Shown in pieces: positions 32,855 through 43,907 of a stretch of 64,000 bases of DNA (position 1 is its first letter; the number at the start of each line of letters is the position of its first letter). Below the pieces are notes generated by a model. The model had not been told where the DNA came from, searched no databases, and saw nothing but the letters and a program-made list of their open reading frames with translations. Made by a program: the position numbers and the translations under genes. Origin of the DNA: Gracilaria gracilis (Eukaryota; Rhodophyta; Florideophyceae; Gracilariales; Gracilariaceae); assembly GCA_030374805.1 (NCBI GenBank), contig JARGSG010000026.1, positions 682,001 to 746,000 on the forward strand, given 5' to 3'.

Positions 32855-34602
32855 ATGCGTCGAATTCCTGCCTCGGCGGGTAATATCGTGCTAGACCCCC
32901 AAGCCCGCCAACGCTTCCTGGACCCCGACAGGCGATACCGACGCGGAAAGAAACTCGTTCGACGGGGAATGTCATTTCGAAAAGCGGCCGATCGCGTCGG
33001 AGTACCTGCCAGTACGTTATGGTACAGGTTCAATCACGAAGACAAGGACGAAACCAGCAGTCACATTTGGCAGATCACTGACGCTACTAGAGGAGAACCA
33101 AATCTGTACCGTGTTGAAGCGCTATGCGTTCTGGGGAAAACCACTCAATCGCGACGATCTGAAAGACGCAGTCCAAATGTTAGTAGAAGAGCTTCCCGCA
33201 TGGAGACGTAGTCGCATTCGCTTTCGCAACTCAAGACCTGGTGACAAGTTTTGTCGAGCCTTCGAGAAAAGGCATTCGGACAAAATAACGTACTGTGCAG
33301 TTCAAAAGCAGGATGCCGTTCGATACCGCGCCACCAACGGAGAATGTCTTACAACACATTTTGCCCGTTTGGAACACATCATCCAAGAAAATACTATTGA
33401 CGCAAAGCGTATTGTGAATGTAGACGAGACGGGCCTGTCAGCTTGGAACGAAAGAAACGCTTCAAAGAAAAAATCATACGCTCTCCGAGGTCAGAAGCTC
33501 CTTGTCCCTGATGCAGCATTCAAAAACGTTAGCCGCATAAGTCTTTTAGCATGCGTACATGGTAATGGCGATTGCGGGGAGGCCGCTTTTCGTGTTCCAG
33601 TGCAGTAGAATCCGTTATCGAAGATACACACAGACCCGAAACCGGGGAAGAACATTGCCAGTGCATATCAGAGTTATTGCCAAGGCATTCCTTGATTCAC
33701 ACAAAAAACAGATGTAGCGTCTGTGGATTCTTGGAACTTCCTGGATTGGTCCAACTACTTCATCAACGATACAGCAGACCTTCGTGCCAATGGGCGTAAG
33801 ATCCTTCTTATTTACGACGGCTATCGATCACATCTCTCGATTCGGGTGCTGGAAAACTTCAGGATGAATGGCATCATTGGTTATTCTCTCCCATCTCACA
33901 CCAGCGGCACCACGCAACCACTGGATGTGACAGTGTTCCCGCCATTCAAGAACAGATTCCGGAACCTGGTGCAGAGAGTAGCAAAGGGTGGTCGGAGTAG
34001 ACAGGCTGTTAGATGAGTTTGACGTGTGTAAGGTCATGACTGCTGCGTATGAAGAAACTTTCACAGGTGAGAACATCAGGGCTGGCTTCCGCGCGACAGG
34101 AATCTGTCCATTGGATGAGTACCGTTTGTTCGCACAAGCTCGTCCCTACAGCGCTTCTGATCCTACACGGGTGGCATCTGTTGAGGATATGATAGATATG
34201 TTAGACGAACGCCGTCGCGCAAGCAGCTTGGAGATACTTGGAGAGGCAACACTTACGAAATCTGGCTTTCTAGATACCTCCCTAGGAGCTGTGGTGACGA
34301 GTCAAAGAGCCATTGAACTGCTGAAGCAGCAAGAGCGACGACGAAAGGAAGATCGTGAAAAGCGTAGATTGAAAGAGGTGAACACACAAGCGAAAGAGGC
34401 TCAAATGCGTATCAAGAAGCGTGAAGAACGCAAACAATTTGAAGAAAGGCGTGCGGCATACCGCGCTGAACGCTACGAGGAACCGGTGGTGTTGGTTCGT
34501 TCGTTGAGAGAAAGAGCGGCGATTGCAAAAGCCAAGTTTGCCAGCGCTCACATGGAGCGCGTAGCGAGGTTACGCTTGCAGGGGTTTGCATTGGAGGACT
34601 GA
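32855..34602 (+). pseudogene. Pogo/DDE_1-type transposase
   Basis: The ATG at 32855 opens a psq/CENP-B-like helix-turn-helix (GMSFRKAADRVGVPASTLWYR). The frame shifts near 33111, and the catalytic core follows: IVNVDETGLSAW (first Asp), then after a TAG at 33606 and a shift, KILLIYDGYRSHLS (second Asp) and PSHTSGTTQPLDVTVFPPFK (third Asp). A further shift near 34000 leads into a Lys/Arg/Glu-rich helical tail ending at 34602. The order and motifs match the DDE_1 superfamily (Tc1/mariner-related pogo, Fot, jerky). Several shifts make it inactive. Flanking terminal repeats were not recognised. Confidence 0.8.
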
Positions 34603-35257
34603 GAGGACTTGAGAGGCATTGTAGACTGAATATTATTGGTTGCACTGAAAGATAAAGATTGATTTGAGTTCAAAACCGTTTAACACCAGGACAGTTTTTT
34701 ACATTTTCGCGTCCAGCGTTCAACACTTGAGTTTTTGCTTGTGACATTATCCACCGTCGTTGTTCCAAGAAACTGCTTTGTGAAGTGTGTTACGAAGAGT
34801 GGGAGCCAGCTTTCTGCACATTATCAGAAGCTCTGGAGGCAAGGAAGTACCGTTTCGAACAGGGTCTTCGTAACTGTTCAACATTTTAGGGCACCCCTCT
34901 GTACTTTCTCTGACTGGCTGGGCTACAGCGTCAGAACAAGCAACACTGGCCATGCGATAATATGGTATCCGTGTCCACGTGGGAGAATCGAGCTGCAGTA
35001 CGGTGTGCAATTGGCTGCGTTTGATTGTACGTGGACCCGTGGACCACTCAGCGGTGCGCAAGTGGCGCGTGTGGGTGCAACGCATTGGCGCCGTCGATCT
35101 CATCTCGGGCAATCGACTCTGCCTTCGATTGGAGCTAACCTTACCAAAGGTAGATAACGAAACGCTACCTTGGTAAAGTTATCTTAGTTGGCTTGTTAGT
35201 TGGCTCGTTTGCTGCTTCCTTGGTTGCTTCATCGCTCAGTCGGTCAGTGACAGCACA
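34603..35257. other. Boundary spacer between repeats and the host gene island
   Basis: No gene is supported. A hairpin at 35140-35178 has arms TTACCAAAGGTAG and CTACCTTGGTAA, about 80 bases upstream of the rubredoxin start. It could be promoter-related or a transposon remnant. Confidence 0.4.
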
Positions 35258-35710
35258 ATGACGCAGCACATGAGCACGTTCATCGCGCCGTTCGCAGCGC
35301 GCGTGAACGCGCCACACAAGCCGCTGCAAGCGCGCCGCGCACCGCGCAGCCTCCCGGCGCGCGCGCCACGCGCGGCGCGCACGGCGGTGCGAATGTCATC
35401 CAGCGAGCAGCAGCCAGAGTCGCGCGAAGACGCCAAGGCGACCGCCGAAAGCTCGCGCTACTGGCAGGGCGAGTGGATCTGCGTGGACTGTGGCTACACG
35501 TACAAGCCGGGGCGACGCGTCAAGTTCGAGGACCTGCCGGCGTCCTGGAAGTGCCCGCAGTGCAACGCGCCGAAGCGACGCTTCGCCAAGAAGGCCGGCG
35601 ACTACATCGCCGAGACGGCGGGGACGTCCAATCTACCCATCGTCATCTTCTCCGTGGTGGGGCTGGTGGCCACCGTGCTGTTCGGCATCTGGGCGACCAA
35701 CAACCTGTAA
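35258..35710 (+). CDS. Plastid rubredoxin with C-terminal membrane anchor
   Basis: 150 residues. The N-terminal ~46 residues are Arg/Ala/Pro-rich with almost no acidic residues, as in a plastid transit peptide. The rubredoxin fold has iron ligands Cys75, Cys78, Cys99 and Cys102 (CVDCGY and CPQCNAP) and the ASWKCP block. Residues ~125-147 form one membrane helix (LPIVIFSVVGLVATVLFGIW). This layout is that of cyanobacterial RubA and plant RBD1, thylakoid proteins needed for photosystem II assembly; that role is inferred from the family. Single exon, ATG at 35258 (CACAATG). It is the first gene of the island. Confidence 0.9.
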   Translation: MTQHMSTFIAPFAARVNAPHKPLQARRAPRSLPARAPRAARTAVRMSSSEQQPESREDAKATAESSRYWQGEWICVDCGYTYKPGRRVKFEDLPASWKCPQCNAPKRRFAKKAGDYIAETAGTSNLPIVIFSVVGLVATVLFGIWATNNL

Positions 35711-36099
35711 ACGTGTCATGTCGCCACTGCTCTCAGTGCGCGCGTCCGTTGAGCCGCCGCACGCGCCGCGCGCGCCGACAAATTGAGCCGTTTGCATCGC
35801 CGCATCGCCGCCCAACTCGCAACAGCGCGTGCGCGCCACATCCGTTTCACACTGCGCGGGCGCGCGCGCGTCGACACACCGATGCGCCCACCGCGCCGGC
35901 GCGCGTAACGGCCCGCGTCGCCGCGCGCTCGCCGCGCGTGCGCGAGCGCCGCCGCCGGGCCGCCCGTTACGGCCGCCGCCTCGGATCTGCGCGCCGTTTA
36001 AATGGCGCGCGCGTCGCAAGTCCGCCGCCCCACGCCTCCGGCCGCGCGCTCTGTTTCACCGCCGCTCAGCTCTTGTTCGCCGCGCCCGCGCGCCCCCCT

Positions 36100-36122
36100 C
36101 CCCCCCCCCCCCCCCCCCCCCC
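36100..36122. repeat. 23-nt poly-C tract
   Basis: An uninterrupted run of 23 C follows a shorter CCCCCCT, 30 bases before the start codon of the next gene. The rest of 35711-36151 is GC-rich with no gene seen. Confidence 0.85.
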
Positions 36123-36151
36123 TTCTGCTGCCGGCGCCCCGTTGCATCGCC

Positions 36152-38452
36152 ATGCGCTTGTTCGGCTGCTTCACGCGCTCGCATGCCGTCGATTCGCCGC
36201 CGCCTTCGTCGCAGCATTCGCATGTCTCTTCGCAGCGACAGACGCGCGCGCCGCGCCCGCGCGACAACTTTGTGCCCACCTCCCTCCCGGAGCTGCACCC
36301 GGAGTATGCGCACGCCGAGCCGTATCGCTTCGCGCCCAGGACGCAGAGCGCGCGCCTGCTGGTAGAGAAGCAGCGCGAGGCGCAGGCGCTGTCTATGGTC
36401 CCCCGCCGTCACAACCCCGTGGAACAGCCTGCCGTCGTCGTCAGAGGTCCTACCTACAGTTCCACCAAGACCGTTACTGCCCATCCTACCTCCCCCGTCA
36501 CTCCGAAAGCCGCTGCAAACCCGTCGTCGCGCCCTGTGTCCCTCAAGGTAGAGAGCCCCACCACGGCGGATGACAACTACGTCGACAGCGATGACACAAG
36601 TGCTCCGCGCGATGAGAACGCTGATGTCAACCGATCCAGGCCTTCTCCTCGCTCGCCGCGCCGCAAGCCATCCACTTCGAGCACCGCTTTGAGTCCCCCA
36701 AAGGCCAGGTCAAAGCCAAAGCCCCGCTCCAAGTCCAAGAAGGGTCGCAACAGTTCGCTCCCAGAGTCAAAGTCCAATTCGTTCCGTATTCGTTCCAAGT
36801 CGAGCAAGTCCTTCAAGCACAGCAAACGGAGAACGCCCACCCACTCGCGAAACATCTCGGACCCGTCTGGCTCCATCTCAGATATCGCCGCATCCGAGTC
36901 TATATCACGTCTCCCTCCATCCACCACCAACTCTACCATCCCGTCTCCCCCTGGTTCGGAGTTTGAATCCGTGCATGACACCTCCTTCATTGCGGAGCAT
37001 GTCAGACCGCACCTGGACAACACGCCCGCGGAGCTTCTGGAACCCATCCGCGTTCCCCGAATGAGCGCTGCCTTTCAGCCCAAGCACTCAGGCTCTCCAG
37101 TCATCTCAACCGACTCATGGGGACCACAGGATTCTTCTTCGCAGCGCCGCTATGAGGACGTAGAGTGTGATTCCTCTTCCGGTCTCATATATGTTCCTCC
37201 CGTCGGAAAACAGAGCGTCGTGCACAAAGCAAACTACCCGTCGAGAGCGCCGGAGCTTCCATCTTATGCCCCCCCGTCTCCTTTGCACACATCCTCTCCG
37301 AGTGTGTCAAACCGTGTGCGTTCGAAGCGGAAGAGCAGCAAGCCGTATGTTCTTTCCAACTCGGATTCAGACCAACCGCCACCCCTTCACGAAACTGTGC
37401 CCCCAGCTGATCTGCCGATTGATCCATTCCCTCTTGCAAAGTCTAGGCGATCCATCATGTCAACTGATCCAGCTCCAACCAGAGAGATTCCAAGGATAGT
37501 GCAAGCAGCTCGTGATCGAATTCACTCAGACGAATCGTTCGCACCACCAGTACCACAGCGCGCTCAGACCGGCAACCAGCCTCAGAGTATTATGCGCCGT
37601 GCTTCTTCGGGGAAGCGCAAGACGGTCAGCTTCCACACGGCGGCCCCTACCATAATTGAACCGAATCTACGCGCGCCTAGCTACTCCGTGCCGCGAGATG
37701 CTATTCTGTCGCGGGAAGAAGTGCGAGCAGAAGTTCCGGCTAGATTCGCGCCGGCTCTGCAAAAGACTCGTGACTCGGTCAAGTACGCGTCTTCGTCACT
37801 CCCGCGTACGTTCGACTCTCGCGATGATCTTTCTTTGCAACCGGAAGAGGACTTTGATGCTCGTGCGTCCATGGTACGATCAGTCTCAGCACCATACACT
37901 GCTAGGGAGTCTGCCTCGCACCCTGACTTCATCCGCCCTGAAGCCGTTCAGACTGGTGCCTCACGAACTACTCAAACGAGGATGAGAACCAGCACCTCGG
38001 CAACAGTAGTCGAGGACAGTTCGATCCCGAGCGATAGGAACATGAGCGACTTCAGCGCCGGCTCCGATGAAAGTTTCATCGCGAGGGCTTCTCGACGGAT
38101 GTCTACTCGAGTTGTCAAGGATCGTGAAGAGCTTCGTGAGGCTTCCAAGCGTCAGTCTAGAGCTGTTGCAGAGGCAATGGCGTCGCAAATTCGTGGAGTT
38201 CCGAAGAGTGCTATGCTTGCATTCTCAGAGAACGATATCGTCCTGGCTGACAGCTTTGACGAGGATGATGATTCTTCCAGCCGTATATCTTTAAGGAGGA
38301 AGTCGAGGCAATCGAAGAATGTGCTACTCCCGTCAATTGAAACTGGTGTGGTCCCGAAGCCCCCGCCACCACCACCGTTCGCTCCTCCCCCGTCACGAGT
38401 CAAGAGTGTCAGGGTACCACCTCCTCCGCCGGTATCCCCGTTGCCTCATTAG
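36152..38452 (+). CDS. Low-complexity Ser/Pro/Arg-rich protein, unknown
   Basis: 766 residues from the ATG at 36152 (ATCGCCATG). The frame is open 150 bases further upstream, but that part translates a poly-proline from the C tract and lacks a good context. The protein begins MRLFGCF, then is Ser/Pro/Arg/Lys-rich and probably disordered for most of its length, with phosphorylation-like SP and RS sites (SPRSPRRKPSTSS, RSKPKPRSKSKKG). A helical segment with RASRRMSTRVVKDREELREA lies near residues 640-680. The tail is proline-rich (PPPPPPFAPPP), of a kind that binds SH3/WW or profilin. No known domain recognised. Single exon, strong coding bias. Confidence 0.7.
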   Translation: MRLFGCFTRSHAVDSPPPSSQHSHVSSQRQTRAPRPRDNFVPTSLPELHPEYAHAEPYRFAPRTQSARLLVEKQREAQALSMVPRRHNPVEQPAVVVRGPTYSSTKTVTAHPTSPVTPKAAANPSSRPVSLKVESPTTADDNYVDSDDTSAPRDENADVNRSRPSPRSPRRKPSTSSTALSPPKARSKPKPRSKSKKGRNSSLPESKSNSFRIRSKSSKSFKHSKRRTPTHSRNISDPSGSISDIAASESISRLPPSTTNSTIPSPPGSEFESVHDTSFIAEHVRPHLDNTPAELLEPIRVPRMSAAFQPKHSGSPVISTDSWGPQDSSSQRRYEDVECDSSSGLIYVPPVGKQSVVHKANYPSRAPELPSYAPPSPLHTSSPSVSNRVRSKRKSSKPYVLSNSDSDQPPPLHETVPPADLPIDPFPLAKSRRSIMSTDPAPTREIPRIVQAARDRIHSDESFAPPVPQRAQTGNQPQSIMRRASSGKRKTVSFHTAAPTIIEPNLRAPSYSVPRDAILSREEVRAEVPARFAPALQKTRDSVKYASSSLPRTFDSRDDLSLQPEEDFDARASMVRSVSAPYTARESASHPDFIRPEAVQTGASRTTQTRMRTSTSATVVEDSSIPSDRNMSDFSAGSDESFIARASRRMSTRVVKDREELREASKRQSRAVAEAMASQIRGVPKSAMLAFSENDIVLADSFDEDDDSSSRISLRRKSRQSKNVLLPSIETGVVPKPPPPPPFAPPPSRVKSVRVPPPPPVSPLPH

Positions 38453-39459
38453 ACCAACACTATGCCTAATGAGACGCTTTGCAATTAAAGGCTACGAGAG
38501 TGTACCAAGCGGATGGACATTATTGATGTGTGCACGATATGTGTTGCAAAGAGAGTCAACTTCTTTCGTTTTCGTTGTATCTGAGAATCTTGTTTAGAGC
38601 CGGAACTTTGTACGTTTACAAACCAGGCATCTACATTCCCAATGTATTGTTTAGCACATAGAACAGGAAACTGTTACATCTTGCGCCATAAATTGTTGCC
38701 AGATGTTCTCTACTGACTATGCTCTAGAAGAGCTAGTCCTTGTGTCATATCCTTGTCCAATTCTGTGTACACAAAGAGCTTTTTGCTGCTTTCTAAATCC
38801 GACAAAATAGGTTGGTTACCCCCATCGAAAGGTTGGAATTCAGTTTTCTCTATGAAGGCTATTGAGAGAGAGAGAGAGAGAAACGATGGTTGAATTCACC
38901 CATGATACTGTACGCTTGTACGCTGGTTTCAGCAAGACGGAGTGAAAACATTTCGACGAAGCCGAATGACTTCCCACATGAGCGATGGAAAGCGATTTCG
39001 AACTCGAGAGGTTTGAGGGCGAGTCACGATATGCAAAAATGGACCGACCCATAAAAGGAATGTTAGGCAAGATTAAAGATACGACGAATACAACGACGAT
39101 AGTCAGGTTATCCCACTTGTTTTTATTGCTTGTGGTGAGAGCAGTTCAGTTAAACAGCAGATAAGCACGGTGGTAGACCATATTTCCGCGAATGCAAGAG
39201 CTATAAAGGCATGCTCGTTCGTCGTTCCACACAACCAACTTGTCACACGCTCTTATTCTCCTGCATTCCGTTGCGTCACACATGCAAGGATGTATAGCGC
39301 ACAATTCAAAGCATTGTTAGTGAAATGGCGTTGAGGGACAGCTTCACCCCCCTCCTCCGCACACGAGATGTAAAACACATCAGTGCACCAATATCCTCTC
39401 GTCCGACAAATCTGAAGACCACGGTTGTTTCCAATCACCCTCATTGACGTACGACACGT
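38453..39459. other. Convergent 3' intergenic region
   Basis: 3' flanks of the gene ending at 38452 and of the minus-strand carrier ending at 39460. It holds a (GA)n microsatellite at about 38864-38882 and no supported gene. Confidence 0.5.
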
Positions 39460-40447
39460 TCATGATGTTTTCGGCTTTACGGCGGTAGTGTTCTCACGTT
39501 TGCGATCCAACAGCGCTCGCTTAGAAGCCTCATGTACACCAAAGAAAACAGCAGTAAACGGAATGAGCCATACAACACGCGCTGTAGATCCCTTGAACAG
39601 ACCACCGGGGCCTTCAGCTTTGAGTACCTTGAGCAAAACATCAGCCACACCTTTATATTGCCTCTGCGACCCGGAGGAGACTTGGGTCATGAGACGAGTC
39701 TTAGCAAGATCAAGAGGTGGTGAGAAAACCCGTACACCCACCAGCAATTCCCCCGAGAGCGATCTCTTCTTGGGGTGTGAGTTTCGGACGATTAAGAACA
39801 GCGCGGAATATCTTCTTAAACTGACTATACAGGCCAAATTCAAGCATTGTGTATGGTACATCCCGGAGCAATGTTGCCTTGTAGCCGGTGTAGAGAGCTC
39901 GAGGTCCCTCGTTCTTCAAAATTGTACTGACGCCAGACATAAGTCCAGGATACATGCCAGCCTGCAAGCGTTGTTTCATCAACTCAGCTGGGACCAAAAG
40001 AACAGAAGAAGCAATAAAAGCCAAAGCGCCACATGAAAAATCAACGACAGGTCCATTGGTACCATCGGGACTGAAGTTTGCAAAAAACTGAGTAAGAGTT
40101 TCGAAGGCAGCAAACTTGATAGCACCAGCAGGAACCTGACCTCCCAAACTAATGCCCAGCCCTTTATAAAGCGCGGGCAAACCACCAGTTCGCAACGTGG
40201 ATGAAAGAGCGCCGAAGGTGCCCGCCCTCAGTTCTGATTTGGACGCCGCTTGAACAACAGTTTTCACGGTGTCCATTGGATGCATGGACGCTACGGCGGC
40301 TGCGGACGCCACCGCACCTGCTGCCAAATGCTCTGCGAGATTCAATCCATCGGAAAGGGGACGTGTGACGGCGTTCAAAAGGATGCGAAGATGGTTACGG
40401 GGTTGTGCAGAACTGATTGTTACGGCAGTGGCCAGATGGCAACGCAT
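39460..40447 (-). CDS. Mitochondrial carrier family protein, SAMC-like, with apparent frameshift
   Basis: The ATG at 40447 starts a protein with the three ~100-residue repeats of the mitochondrial carrier family. Repeat 1 has HPMDTVKTVVQ, repeat 2 VPAELMKQRLQ with GYKATLLRDVPYTMLEF, and repeat 3 PLDLAKTRLMTQ. The repeat-2 signature resembles S-adenosylmethionine carriers. The frame opened at 40447 stops at a TGA near 39716 just where repeat 3 begins. Repeat 3 continues in another frame to 39460. The break lies in CTCACCACCTCTTGAT; one extra or two missing bases would join the halves, and no plausible intron fits. It may be an assembly error, since both halves are well conserved, or a recent mutation. 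Confidence 0.75.
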
Positions 40448-41109
40448 GATGAAGACTCAGATGAGTTGTGATCGAACGACGGCGTGTCGGAAGTATGACT
40501 TCAGAGTGCAGACCACGTCGGCGAGCGAACGCGAAGCGACAACCGACGACCACATTTCGTTCCAAACACATGATCATCGATCGGGAGCTGCGCTCGCGAT
40601 CGCAATACTCTGTAAAGGTAAGCGCTTTCCCACGTGGACCGCGTGTCGTAGTGCAAGATGGTCACCATACCCTAGCTCAAAAAGGCCGTCAACCTTCACG
40701 CCGCCGTCGACGACGCTTCCTCATCTTGTCATGCATCCGTCGCTATTATCTTCCCTTGGCTCCCGAGTGAGAACTTGCCCACGACAAGTGCTTCTTCGCA
40801 TTCCTTCGTCACACCGTCGTCCAACTGATACAACCGTTAGCATAGAACGCCCTATGTCGCTCGCTGTATTTTTTCGACGATAGGTTTGAGCGCTCGCGAA
40901 TGCTCGGTGTTAAATTCGGGTCTTTTCTTGAAGTACTTCTGTGGAACATGTACCCTCCCCATCACACCAATAACAAAACACATCACGGCTGTCTTATTTG
41001 AGTCGCGTGGTTGATCTCTTCTGATATCACGCGAATTGAAGTCCAGCTACAAAACCACAAACATACTTTCTCACTTTACAATACTAACTCTGTACATGCG
41101 GATCGCTTC
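40448..41109. other. Intergenic region upstream of the carrier
   Basis: 5' flank of the carrier gene and 3' flank of acyl-CoA oxidase. Open frames here have no recognisable protein character. No RNA gene is seen. Confidence 0.4.
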
Positions 41110-43264
41110 TCACAGTCTGGCACGACTGTTGTGCGCAACGTAGTCGAAAGCAATCGGCGCCAGTAAATGAGCCGGAATGCCAAATCCATTCACATAGTCC
41201 ATCACATGTGGTCGCATCTCCTTGCACATTTGCAGTAGTCGTTCATGTGCACGGAAGCCATCAATGCCACTCAGCGCTCCATTTCTCACAAATCCGCTAT
41301 CATCGTCAATGCGTTTCAGCACGTAGATCGAACCACATGTACGTAATGCCTTCATCAAGTCCACCTCACCTTGTTCTTCAAGTTCTTTCATTCTCTTATC
41401 AAACAAATCAATGATCACCAATTCCGTATGCGCCCGAGCTGCCTCCTCAACCAACACACCGCAACTGTTGAATGCCTCCAAAGCAGTCATTCCGCCCTTC
41501 TGCATCACTTGCAACCGATTTGCCAATCTTGCAAATACTGCCGCCTCCCTTCTACGGAACACAATCCTCGCAAACTCTGCGCTGCTCACGTCCATAGCGC
41601 TCAGATCTGCGTCACGCAACTTGTGGCGATCGTTCAAGTACGAGAAATGCCCCTTGAATACCGCACCTTCCTTCACGCCCAGAACGAATTCAGGCAGCAC
41701 AGTCTTGGTGACAGCTTGTAGCAGAATGTGATTGTCTCCCTCATAAGTAACAGCCACATCGTGACCGTTCTTAATAGGTCCGATGCGATTCTCCGATTTG
41801 TATCCCTGTCCACCGCATGCTTCCCTCGCCTCTTGGAGTGTAGCGAGTGAATGCCACGTCATAAGTGCCTTGAAACCGGAGCTCCAAGTATGCAGTTTCT
41901 TTCCAAGCTGTTGGTGATGCCATACGTACTTGAGGTCATTCAGTGCGATCAACATGACATACGTCGTGGCTAGTCCAGGAATGAGGCGATATTGATGGCT
42001 TTGGTAATCCAGAAGACGTACTTCTTCACCGTTGCGAGGCCCAAATGCTCTCCGAGACAGTGCGTAACGGATGGCAATCGACAGACCAATCTTGGCTTGA
42101 TTAAGACAACCAGCCGCAACACTTCACGTTTTGATTCAATGTTAGAAGCACGACAACAACAGTAGATGATCGTTTGGAGTAGTTTGCAACTTACCTAACT
42201 CGTCCCCCCGACAGCGACGCCAAAGAGGCCCCAAAACGCTCATCGGCGCTCTTGAATGCTGAAGTGTACTTGCCATCTTCAGAAACCTGAGAGTAACGGC
42301 GCAGCATTTGATGCAAGGGCACAGAAACATTGTCAAACCAGATTCTTCCGTTGTCCACTCCATTTAGACCACATTTATGTCCACAGTCACCCAAGGTAAC
42401 ACCTCTAACGTTGCTCCCGTCTTCATTTCGAATACGCACCAAGAAAGGATGAACGCCGTAACAAACGCCTTTAACATACAGTTGCGCAAAGCAAACGGTC
42501 CATCTCGCGGTCTGATACGCACCGCCAATCCAGTACTTCTGTGCTGAATCGGTAGGAGTATTAATAATAAACGTTCGAGAAGGCACATGATAAGTGGCAA
42601 TTGTTTCAACGCCGCGCGCATTAGAACCATGTCCCAATTCCGTGAGTGCAAAACAGCCCAGCATGTGACAACTCTCAGTAAGAGGTAGCCATTTGGACGC
42701 CTGTTGATGGTCGCCCAAGAGCTTTATAGTGGCTCCAAAAAGTCCGTAGTGAACGGACATTTTTATGTCAAGACTGTGCGAAAGTAGACCACAACTCTCT
42801 ATAACAGCCTCGTATCGCTGGCGTCCCTCAACGGTGCCAGCCGAGATAGAGTTTTGCAAGTAGCCCAAAGCAGCAACTTTCTTCCACATTTTCATGACAT
42901 GCGCTCGTTGCTGGGACAGGGAAAGGTCAGGACTGGCGTGGAAGTCAGGCTGCTCAAACAGCTGGTACAAGGTATCACGAAGTTTTAAATTGTGATGGTC
43001 TAACAAAGCCCTCATCTTGTGCACGTCAAATATGGTCTGGTGGGTTTGCGAAGGTTGGGCTTCGTGCATCCATTGTAGGTGCGCGGGAGGAAGGTGGGGA
43101 ATTTGATTTAAAGTAAACTCCTGCGCGGCTTTATCGAAGATGTCTGTACGGGCTTGAGAAGAGGCTGGACAGCTGGAAGAAAGAACGGGAGAATGAAGAA
43201 GAGCAACTTTACGATGCGACGTATGCACAACATCCAGCTTGCGAGACGAAGGCAAAGCAGACAT
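41110..43264 (-). CDS. Peroxisomal acyl-CoA oxidase (one intron)
   Basis: Two exons, 43264-42195 and 42121-41110, joined by a 73-nt intron (GTAAGT donor at 42194, AG at 42123-42122). Splicing restores SGGRVSVAAGCLNQAKIG, a family block. 693 residues, normal for the family. Fold marks include LGCFALTELGHGSNARGVET (FAD/substrate region), KYWIGGA, RAFGP after the splice, and GGQGY in the C-terminal half. The last residues are SRARL, and ARL is a PTS1-type peroxisome signal. It catalyses the first, O2-using step of fatty-acid beta-oxidation. The ATG at 43264 is chosen; the open frame extends to 43504 without an ATG. It is divergent from the plastid gene at 43908. Confidence 0.9.
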
Positions 43265-43907
43265 GATGAAAGCGGAAAGCGAAGAAGGAGAGACAGAACG
43301 GAGCGAGGGAGGAGCGGAAGAAGGAGCTCGCAGAGCTGGCGGCCTTTTAAGCGGCGGGCTGGATGAGAAACTGAGCTGGGAGCTGTTGCTGGTGCGAGTG
43401 GAGGTTGTTTCGCGGATGAGGTTTGGAAGGCGGCGATTGGGCGCGTGCAAAGTGCGATATGCAAATTGGCGGTTCGGTGAGACAAGTTTCAAACGTGCGC
43501 GCAAGTGGAACCATGCGCCGTGGCGCTACGGCCGCGTGCGGAATCTGAGATTCAAACTTGAACAAGTTCTTGTTCAAGTTTCGTCTCGCCGTCGCCTTTG
43601 GAGGGAACGCCATGACTGGAACAGTCGCACGCCGTGTGGCCGGCCAGAAAGTGTGCGACTGTTCTGTACGAAGCTAACTAACTTGTACGAACTTCGTAGA
43701 GCTACTACGAGGATGGCTGTTGAAGGTGTTCCGCAGAAGCTCGTCCATTTTGATCCAAAAAAAATCTCACCGATCATTGTCGAGATCGCGTTTGTAAATT
43801 ATAAACTTCTGTGTGCCACGCGCCCGTGCGATGACATCGCCACAGGCATCGCCACTTGCTCGCATCCGCGCACTGCCATCACCTCCCCCTCGTCATCCGC
43901 CGCAACC
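43265..43907. promoter_or_regulatory. Divergent intergenic (bidirectional promoter) region
   Basis: 643 bases separate the acyl-CoA oxidase start (minus) from the plastid protein start (plus). A plus-strand frame is open through it but has no transit-peptide or domain character. No specific factor site is claimed. It should hold both promoters. Confidence 0.45.

Noticed and set aside
35473-36573. Long open frame overlapping the rubredoxin gene and the next gene start
   Set aside because: It is a GC-driven shadow frame (Arg/Ala/Pro only). Rubredoxin and the 36152 gene occupy the other frames with real motifs.
43239-43907. Upstream extension of the plastid two-helix protein
   Set aside because: Open by chance through the GC-rich divergent promoter. 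Only the ATG at 43908 gives a transit-peptide-like N-terminus.
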